Assembly: GCA_964531325.1 (NCBI GenBank)
Contig: CAZHCW010000001.1
Location: 62,001 to 126,000, forward strand
Direction: 5' to 3'
DNA: 64,000 nucleotides
Origin: UTCHB3 sp964531325
GTDB taxonomy: Bacteria; Bacteroidota; Ignavibacteria; Ignavibacteriales; Ignavibacteriaceae
Part shown: piece by piece, positions 58,529 through 64,000 of the stretch
Layout: the number at the start of each line of letters is the position of its first letter
Position numbering within the stretch: position 1 is the first letter of the stretch
Translations under genes and position numbers: made by a program
The notes under the pieces: generated by a model
Seen by the model: only the letters and a program-made list of their open reading frames with translations
What the model was told of the DNA's origin: nothing
Databases searched by the model: none

Positions 58529-61423
58529 TTATTTTGATGAAAGAAGAGAGGAAACAGATTCGTGGAACCTGATCCTGAACTCCCTGATCCCCTCTTTTTT
58601 TCTGGTTGGATAAACTCGATTGGTAAAAAGAATGATGGCAAACCGTTTATCAAGGTCGGCCCAAATTGAAGTTCCTGTAAATCCCGTATGTCCGAATGAC
58701 CCTTCAGAAAATCCTTTGCCGGCAATTCCCGCATACTTTAGATTAGTGTCCCAACCAAGGGCACGCGATGAATTTGTCGATTGCCGAGTACAAAACTTTT
58801 TGATGGTAGCTGCTTCGAGAATCTTTTCACCCTCATAAACCCCTCCTGAAAGGAGCATCAAAAGATATTTAGAAATATCCTGAACCGAAGAAAATAATCC
58901 GGCATGCCCGGCGATGCCACCCAATAATTCACAGTTTTCATCGTGAACAGTCCCCTGAATTAAACGGTGTCTAATGTAGTTGTCGATCTCCGTAGGAACA
59001 CAAAATTGTCTGTCTATCAACCCGGGTTTAAACATTGTATGAGTCATTCCAAGTGGTACCCATAATTGTTCCGACAAAAATTGATCAATCCTTTTTCCGC
59101 TGATCCGTTCAATCACCTTCGCCATTATGATCATACCAAGATCTGAATAAACTGTTTTTGATCCCGGTGGATATTCAAGCTTTTGATTACAAATATCGGC
59201 TATTATCTCTTCACCTTTAAGCCCAAGTTTATAATATACTTTTGAAGCAGGCAACCCGGAGGTATGGGTTAAAATATGTTTTATGGTTACATTTGACTTT
59301 TCTTTGAACTCGGGGAAGTACTTCTCAACGGGACTGTTGATATCTATTTTTCCTTGCTCATAAAGTTTCATCACAGCAAATGTTGTGGCTGTAACTTTGG
59401 TGAGTGAGGCAAGATCAAAAAGTGAATTAACTTTTACGGGTTCGGAATTTTCATCGTAAGTAAACCTGCCGTATGCCTGTTCATAAAATATCTTGCCATC
59501 TCTGATTATCGCAATAGCTGCTGCCGGGAAAAGTGAATCACTAATCCCTTTTAAAACAAGATCGTCAATCATCTTGAATTTTTTATCGAGCCCTGAAGTT
59601 TTTCCCCTCTCTTTTAAGAGGTCAATACCGTCACCTTTTTTATAGTTTGTGCCTTTGATGGTAACAGGAAGTTTACCGGAGATGTTATGCTCACCAAAAA
59701 TTGAAGCTGCCATAGCCATCTCACTTGAATATTCAGCTCCATAATTGGTAACAAAAACAGCCACATTCGGAAAATGTTTTAAAGCATAGGGATGTGAGTG
59801 AGCAAGAAGAATCACTTTTTTCCCTTTTTTGACAAGTGAATTTACAAGATCAACCTTATTTTGATCAAGATTTATCCGACCGGTTGAGTTTCTGATTTGT
59901 AAATAAACCGAAACAATGATGGTTTTATAGTCGTCAGTCTTCTCTTTAAAAGTTATAAGGTCGGTTTTATCCGGATTTTGTGGTAATCGCCAGGTTTCAA
60001 TATTTTTATTCCGTTTTTCTATCTCTTCGATGAAAACTTTTTCGTTCGGAAAATCTTTTCCGTCTTTCATCACTATATGAAGATACTTCGATTTATTATC
60101 GAGAGGGAAAATTTGTGGATCATATTTCACCAGGGTGATCGACCTGATGGCGAGGTCTCTCCCAATTTCATCGAGGGGATATTCGTTAATCAGTTTTTCA
60201 ACCTCTGACATAGGTGCATACTTCTGTTCAAAAAGTCCAAGCCATTTTTTAGCTTGAAGTATCCGCCTGACTGACTGATTAATCCTCCCTTCACTCATTC
60301 TACCTGATCTGATTTCGTCTAAAATTGCATTAAACGACTCAATAGTACTCAGCGATGCCATTATAACATCAACCCCGGCATTAACAGCAAGAACTGCAGC
60401 CTCTCCGGGTGAGTGATATTTTGAGATGGCTTTCATACTCATGGCATCAGTATTAATTATCCCTTTAAATTTTAACTCTTTCCTTAATAACTCGGTTACA
60501 ATTCTGTGGGAGAGTGTTGCAGGTGTATCCTGTAAATTATATGCCTCTATACCCAGATGCCCAACCATGATGGAGAATGCACCTCTATCAATATTTTTTT
60601 TGAACGGGTAGAGTTCGTTCTTCTCAAATTCTTCTTTACTCCCTTTTATCACTGCAAGATCACTATGGGAATCGACAGAACTGTTCCCATGCCCCGGAAA
60701 ATGTTTAAGAGATGAAAGCACCCCGCCAGATTGAAGACCCTTCATCATCATCGTTCCAAGATTGGCAACTTGTTCAGGCTCCTCACCAAATGACCTGACA
60801 TTAATAATCGGGTTTTCGGAGTTGTTGTTGATGTCGAGAACAGGAGAAAGATTCCAGTGAACCCCAATTATTTTTGAATCAGCAGCGATTCTTTTCCCCA
60901 TTTCATAAACGAGTAATGGTGCATCTGCAGCAGCAATCGCCATGTTAAATGGATAAGATTTTGCTCCGGGAATTCTCATGGCAAGTCCACGCTCAAAATC
61001 TTCAGAGATCAAAAGTGGTATTTTCGATTCATCCTGAAGTTCGCGAATCATTTTTGCAGTCTTGATCATACTCGACCCAAATAACACAAAACCACCAGGT
61101 TTATATTTTTTATAGTGTTTTGTATCCATTTCATCTTTTGTCTGCCTTCCGGGTTGGACGGCAGGAAACAACATTTGACCCACTTTTTCTTCAAGTGACA
61201 TGCTGTTTAGCAGAGAATCAATAAAATGGTCAGGAGCATCCGAAAAAACCTCATCAACCGATGTTGTGTCTGTAATCCCTGATAAAAGTTCATCACCGGC
61301 AGGGTTTGCTTGAGGAATTGCCTCGTCTGTATCAGCCTTTCCACATCCTGCAACAAACAAAAGAAGCGATACACAAAGTGCACCGCTTCTTAAAAACTTG
61401 AAAAAATTGAACCCGGATATCAT
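58529..61423 (-). CDS. NagZ-like GH3 beta-hexosaminidase fused to a serine beta-lactamase-type domain (lipoprotein)
   Basis: The 964-aa protein has a lipobox LLLFVAGC at about residue 27. The GH3 domain (about 65-390) has LKHFPGHGNSSVDSHSDL with the His/Asp dyad, and the nucleophile Asp in GIINTDAMSMKAI. A second, GH3-C-like domain follows to about 600. The C-terminal domain (about 620-955) is of the class C beta-lactamase/PBP4* type: SxxK in LASLTKVTATT, YxN-like YSDLGM, and HTGFTG. It should release GlcNAc from muropeptides and also act on the peptide or another ester/amide. This fusion occurs in Bacteroidota-type genomes. It overlaps the AmpG-like gene by 4 bp (ATGA). Confidence 0.93.
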   Translation of the reverse strand: MISGFNFFKFLRSGALCVSLLLFVAGCGKADTDEAIPQANPAGDELLSGITDTTSVDEVFSDAPDHFIDSLLNSMSLEEKVGQMLFPAVQPGRQTKDEMDTKHYKKYKPGGFVLFGSSMIKTAKMIRELQDESKIPLLISEDFERGLAMRIPGAKSYPFNMAIAAADAPLLVYEMGKRIAADSKIIGVHWNLSPVLDINNNSENPIINVRSFGEEPEQVANLGTMMMKGLQSGGVLSSLKHFPGHGNSSVDSHSDLAVIKGSKEEFEKNELYPFKKNIDRGAFSIMVGHLGIEAYNLQDTPATLSHRIVTELLRKELKFKGIINTDAMSMKAISKYHSPGEAAVLAVNAGVDVIMASLSTIESFNAILDEIRSGRMSEGRINQSVRRILQAKKWLGLFEQKYAPMSEVEKLINEYPLDEIGRDLAIRSITLVKYDPQIFPLDNKSKYLHIVMKDGKDFPNEKVFIEEIEKRNKNIETWRLPQNPDKTDLITFKEKTDDYKTIIVSVYLQIRNSTGRINLDQNKVDLVNSLVKKGKKVILLAHSHPYALKHFPNVAVFVTNYGAEYSSEMAMAASIFGEHNISGKLPVTIKGTNYKKGDGIDLLKERGKTSGLDKKFKMIDDLVLKGISDSLFPAAAIAIIRDGKIFYEQAYGRFTYDENSEPVKVNSLFDLASLTKVTATTFAVMKLYEQGKIDINSPVEKYFPEFKEKSNVTIKHILTHTSGLPASKVYYKLGLKGEEIIADICNQKLEYPPGSKTVYSDLGMIIMAKVIERISGKRIDQFLSEQLWVPLGMTHTMFKPGLIDRQFCVPTEIDNYIRHRLIQGTVHDENCELLGGIAGHAGLFSSVQDISKYLLMLLSGGVYEGEKILEAATIKKFCTRQSTNSSRALGWDTNLKYAGIAGKGFSEGSFGHTGFTGTSIWADLDKRFAIILFTNRVYPTRKKEGIREFRIRFHESVSSLLSSK

Positions 61424-62706
61424 CTGACTTTTTTACCAAAATCTTTGTCAAGTGGTACAAGCCATGTGGCAAAAAAACTTGGGATTGCGGTCAACAATAC
61501 GATGAGGAAAAAATTCTCATAACCTACGGTCTCCTCAAGCCATCCGCTCCACATTCCCGGAATCATCATTCCAAGTGCCATGAAACCTGTACATATAGCA
61601 TAAGATGAAGTTTTATATTTATTATCGGATACATACATCATATAAACCATATATGCTGCAAATCCAAAACCATATCCAAATTGTTCAACAACTACAGCTA
61701 CCCCGATAATAAAAATATCGTGTGGAGGTGTTGCAGCAAGGTACCAAAATGCAATTATTGGAAGGTGCATTGCAAGAAGCATGGGCCACAACCATTTTTT
61801 TAGTCCGTGACGCGAAATTGCGATACCACCAAGGATTCCACCCACAGTAAGGGCGAGAATACCTGCAGTGCCATAAACAATTGCAAATTGTTCATTCGAT
61901 AACCCCATTCCCTGCTTGATGACAGGATCTTTTAAAAATGGTGCAACCATTTTAACAAGCTGTGCCTCGGGAAGTCTGAAAACGAGAAGGAAAAAGAGGA
62001 TAAGTCCGATCTTTTTCTGTTTAAAAAATTCTGCAAATGCAAGGAAAAATTCTTTAATTTTATCTTTTCCCTCTTCCACTCTTGGTGAATCCTCAACGGG
62101 ATAAGGGAGCATAAATTTATGATATATAAAAAACAGCAGGAATAAAGCAGCAGCCACCCCAAATACTATCATCCATGCAGGTTCTGCTTCTCCATTAAAA
62201 TATTCTTTTGTGAAATAACCGGCCATAAAGACCAAAACACCATTGCCAAATAATGTAGCTGCTCTGTAGAATGTGCTCCTTATCCCCACAAAAAATGATT
62301 GTTGATCTTTATCAAGTGCAAGCAGATAAAATCCATCCGCTGCAATATCATGTGTTGCAGATGCAAGTGCCATCAATGCCAAAAAGATGATCGAGGGCCA
62401 AAAAAACGAAGTAATCGGAAGGGACAATGTAAAGGCAACACCGATAAATCCAAGGGCGAGCAACCCTTGCATACCAACAGTCCAAAGCCTTTTGGTTTTA
62501 ACAATGTCAACAACAGGACTCCAAAGTGGTTTTATCACCCAGGGAAGATATAACCAACTTGTGAAGAGGGCAATGTCAGTATTAGAAACGCCCAAATCTT
62601 TATACATAACTACCGATACTGTCATTACAATTACATACGGGATACCTTCAGCAAAATATAGTGTTGGTATCCACGACCATGGATGTCTCTTTTCTTTTTT
62701 ACTCAT
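61420..62706 (-). CDS. ampG: AmpG-like MFS muropeptide permease
   Basis: The 428-aa carrier has twelve TM helices and the AmpG pattern: WIPTLYFAEGIPYVIV, DIALFTSWLYLPWVIKPLW, and AtHDIAADGFYLLALD. AmpG takes GlcNAc-anhydroMurNAc muropeptides into the cell. The downstream overlap with the NagZ-like lipoprotein and the GlcNAc-kinase-like gene upstream support a cell-wall recycling role here. It is 25 bp downstream of the kinase gene. Confidence 0.88.
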   Translation of the reverse strand: MSKKEKRHPWSWIPTLYFAEGIPYVIVMTVSVVMYKDLGVSNTDIALFTSWLYLPWVIKPLWSPVVDIVKTKRLWTVGMQGLLALGFIGVAFTLSLPITSFFWPSIIFLALMALASATHDIAADGFYLLALDKDQQSFFVGIRSTFYRAATLFGNGVLVFMAGYFTKEYFNGEAEPAWMIVFGVAAALFLLFFIYHKFMLPYPVEDSPRVEEGKDKIKEFFLAFAEFFKQKKIGLILFFLLVFRLPEAQLVKMVAPFLKDPVIKQGMGLSNEQFAIVYGTAGILALTVGGILGGIAISRHGLKKWLWPMLLAMHLPIIAFWYLAATPPHDIFIIGVAVVVEQFGYGFGFAAYMVYMMYVSDNKYKTSSYAICTGFMALGMMIPGMWSGWLEETVGYENFFLIVLLTAIPSFFATWLVPLDKDFGKKVR

Positions 62707-62731
62707 CTTGTTCTATTTTCAGGTTATTGTT

Positions 62732-63652
62732 CTAATTATTAACTTCCATTCCCAGATAAACCGCTCCCATTACTGGTGGCTCCAGGGTTTGTTGAATTAC
62801 AACATCAGGATGCCTCTCTGCAAGTTTTTGTTTGAAGAGAAGTGAAAATATATTCTCTTTTGTTAAGACACTTCCAACAAATGAGACTTTAAGAGTTTCA
62901 TTTTCAAACTTTGGTTTCATCGCTTTTATATGATCGATCAAACCGTCCGATTCTTCATCAAGAATTTTTTTGGCGATTTCATCCCCTTTTTCGGCGGCTT
63001 CAATTACCAAAGGAGCAACCGAGGCTATATCGAATCCGTTTGAATAAACAGCAGAAATCATATCATTTGGCTCATTAAATCCAAACTTTTGGGCGATTAC
63101 CTCTTTTAAAACTGTATAATCTCCTCTACCGTCCATGGCTCTTGCCACTGCGGTTAATCCTCTCTGACCAAGTTTGTAACCACTTCCCTCGTCGCCAAGA
63201 AATCTGCCAAAACCACCCACCCTGTAAATCTCTCCGGAAGCATTTTTTCCAAACATTATGGATCCGGTTCCGGCAATCATAATGGCTCCACTAACTCCGG
63301 GAAATGCCGTTTCAAGCGCAATTCTTGCATCAGAAACCACGGTAAAACGGGGCAACAGGATATTATTTTCAGTAAATTTTTGAAGGACAGATTTTTCAAG
63401 TCGCTGGGCATCCGCCACACGACCGGCTCCGGTGGTACCAAGAACTACAGCTGAAAGATCGCCATAATTCAGGTTTTTAGAGGATATAAAATTATTGATA
63501 AGATTAAATAATGTTTCGGTGACAGTCTCAAGCCCATTCAAAAGAAAGTTGGAATTACCTCCAAAACTTTCTCCCAGATTGTTCTTTTTTTCATCAAGAC
63601 ACACAAGATGAGTTTTTGTTCCGCCACCATCAATTCCGATGTAATAATGCAT
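62732..63652 (-). CDS. BadF/BadG-type ATPase, N-acetylglucosamine kinase-like
   Basis: I start it at the ATG at 63652 (MHYYIGIDGGGTKTHLV); the longer frame adds a basic non-conserved stretch. The 306-aa protein has the ASKHA phosphate motifs GIDGGGTKTH and MIAGTGSIMFG, and GDEGSGYKLGQRGL. This is the eukaryotic-like GlcNAc kinase/MurK group. It probably phosphorylates GlcNAc or MurNAc released by the NagZ-like enzyme in the same operon. The exact sugar is inferred. Confidence 0.9.
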   Translation of the reverse strand: MHYYIGIDGGGTKTHLVCLDEKKNNLGESFGGNSNFLLNGLETVTETLFNLINNFISSKNLNYGDLSAVVLGTTGAGRVADAQRLEKSVLQKFTENNILLPRFTVVSDARIALETAFPGVSGAIMIAGTGSIMFGKNASGEIYRVGGFGRFLGDEGSGYKLGQRGLTAVARAMDGRGDYTVLKEVIAQKFGFNEPNDMISAVYSNGFDIASVAPLVIEAAEKGDEIAKKILDEESDGLIDHIKAMKPKFENETLKVSFVGSVLTKENIFSLLFKQKLAERHPDVVIQQTLEPPVMGAVYLGMEVNN

Positions 63653-63742
63653 CTCTAAATTTCTTATTTTTGAACAATTCTTTTTCTTATTTAGGAAAGC
63701 TAAAATAAGAAAAGCGACTCTCAAAAAGAAATTAAGAAGGGG

Positions 63743-63931
63743 TTATTCTGTCATGATATAAAATATTCCGTAAAGAATGCCGAATAAAAGAGTAACCGAA
63801 CCAACAAGCAGAACAGTCTGACGAATTTTCTTTTGTCTTTCCTGTTGTCTCAGGAATCTGTTGGTTTCAGAAAAATCTCTTTTATAATCGCCTTTTTTTA
63901 TATCCCAAGGACCCGGGGTTTGTATAGTCAT
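63743..63931 (-). CDS. Small single-span membrane protein of unknown function
   Basis: I start it at the ATG at 63931 (MTIQTPGPWDIKKGDY), which drops a non-conserved lead of 13 residues, leaving 62 aa. There is a charged N-terminal half (TNRFLRQQERQKKIRQ) and one TM helix (TVLLVGSVTLLFGILYGIFYI) at the C-terminus. It is upstream of the muropeptide operon on the same strand, with a 90-bp gap. No family is recognised. Confidence 0.65.
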   Translation of the reverse strand: MTIQTPGPWDIKKGDYKRDFSETNRFLRQQERQKKIRQTVLLVGSVTLLFGILYGIFYIMTE

Positions 63932-64000
63932 AAAATTTCTTTTGATCAAAGTGATTAATTTTAGATTCAATTATTCCAAAATTAATTTAATTCATTTTCA

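Overview
The window is a low-GC bacterial chromosome segment, densely packed, with most genes on the minus strand in long co-directional runs. Three secreted proteins end in a type IX secretion (Por) C-terminal sorting domain, signal peptides often end in AQ/SQ-like motifs, and there is a DUF5686-type outer-membrane protein, a PafA-like phosphatase and a TonB-dependent receptor. Together these point to the Bacteroidota/Chlorobiota/Ignavibacteriota group, most likely an Ignavibacteria-like organism. This placement is an inference from gene content; no rRNA or tRNA gene was seen.

Layout: 1-2362 holds an MBL-fold hydrolase (cut by the window edge), a small exported protein and miaB. 2679-10717 holds a BamE-like exported protein, a KimA-like cation/amino-acid permease, a UPF0210 (PFL) protein with its ACT-domain partner, two related TM-containing envelope proteins, an exported YidD-like protein, an acyl-CoA dehydrogenase and a YdeI-like protein. 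10860-19086 is a complete potassium-stress locus: an NtrC-type sigma-54 activator, a 27-aa membrane peptide, kdpF, kdpA, kdpB, kdpC, a KdpD-type sensor and a separate histidine kinase. Its kdpB carries an in-frame deletion of about 250 codons that removes the ATP-binding domain. 19335-21241 is glnA with an Lrp/AsnC regulator. 21605-36553 holds three T9SS-exported proteins, a glycosyltransferase, a C1 peptidase, a ferredoxin, a TonB receptor, nucleoside salvage genes (tdk, cdd), a YfcC-type carrier and ruvC. 36962-47262 holds ruvA, a FAH-family enzyme, a DUF5686 protein, an O-antigen-ligase-like protein with a large beta-propeller-like insertion, a PafA-like phosphatase, an SDR, a zinc-ribbon protein and a phosphohexomutase. 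47323-53255 is an envelope operon (lnt, lipoprotein, M48 protease, LEA2-like protein, FHA-FHA-ABC transporter). 53547-58465 is ispF, acylphosphatase, EamA transporter, era, NCS2 permease and a TerB-like protein. 58529-63931 is a muropeptide-recycling operon (GlcNAc-kinase-like, AmpG-like, NagZ/beta-lactamase fusion).

The most notable items are the kdp locus (broken pump subunit, an NtrC-type regulator next to it, and tandem palindromes plus a -24/-12-like element placed as for sigma-54 control), the O-antigen ligase with a propeller-like domain in its periplasmic loop, and an exported YidD-like protein whose signal peptide is encoded by a 9-bp tandem repeat. A further feature is a family of 8-bp-period tandem arrays between genes, several of which start exactly at the stop codon of a gene and form hairpins.
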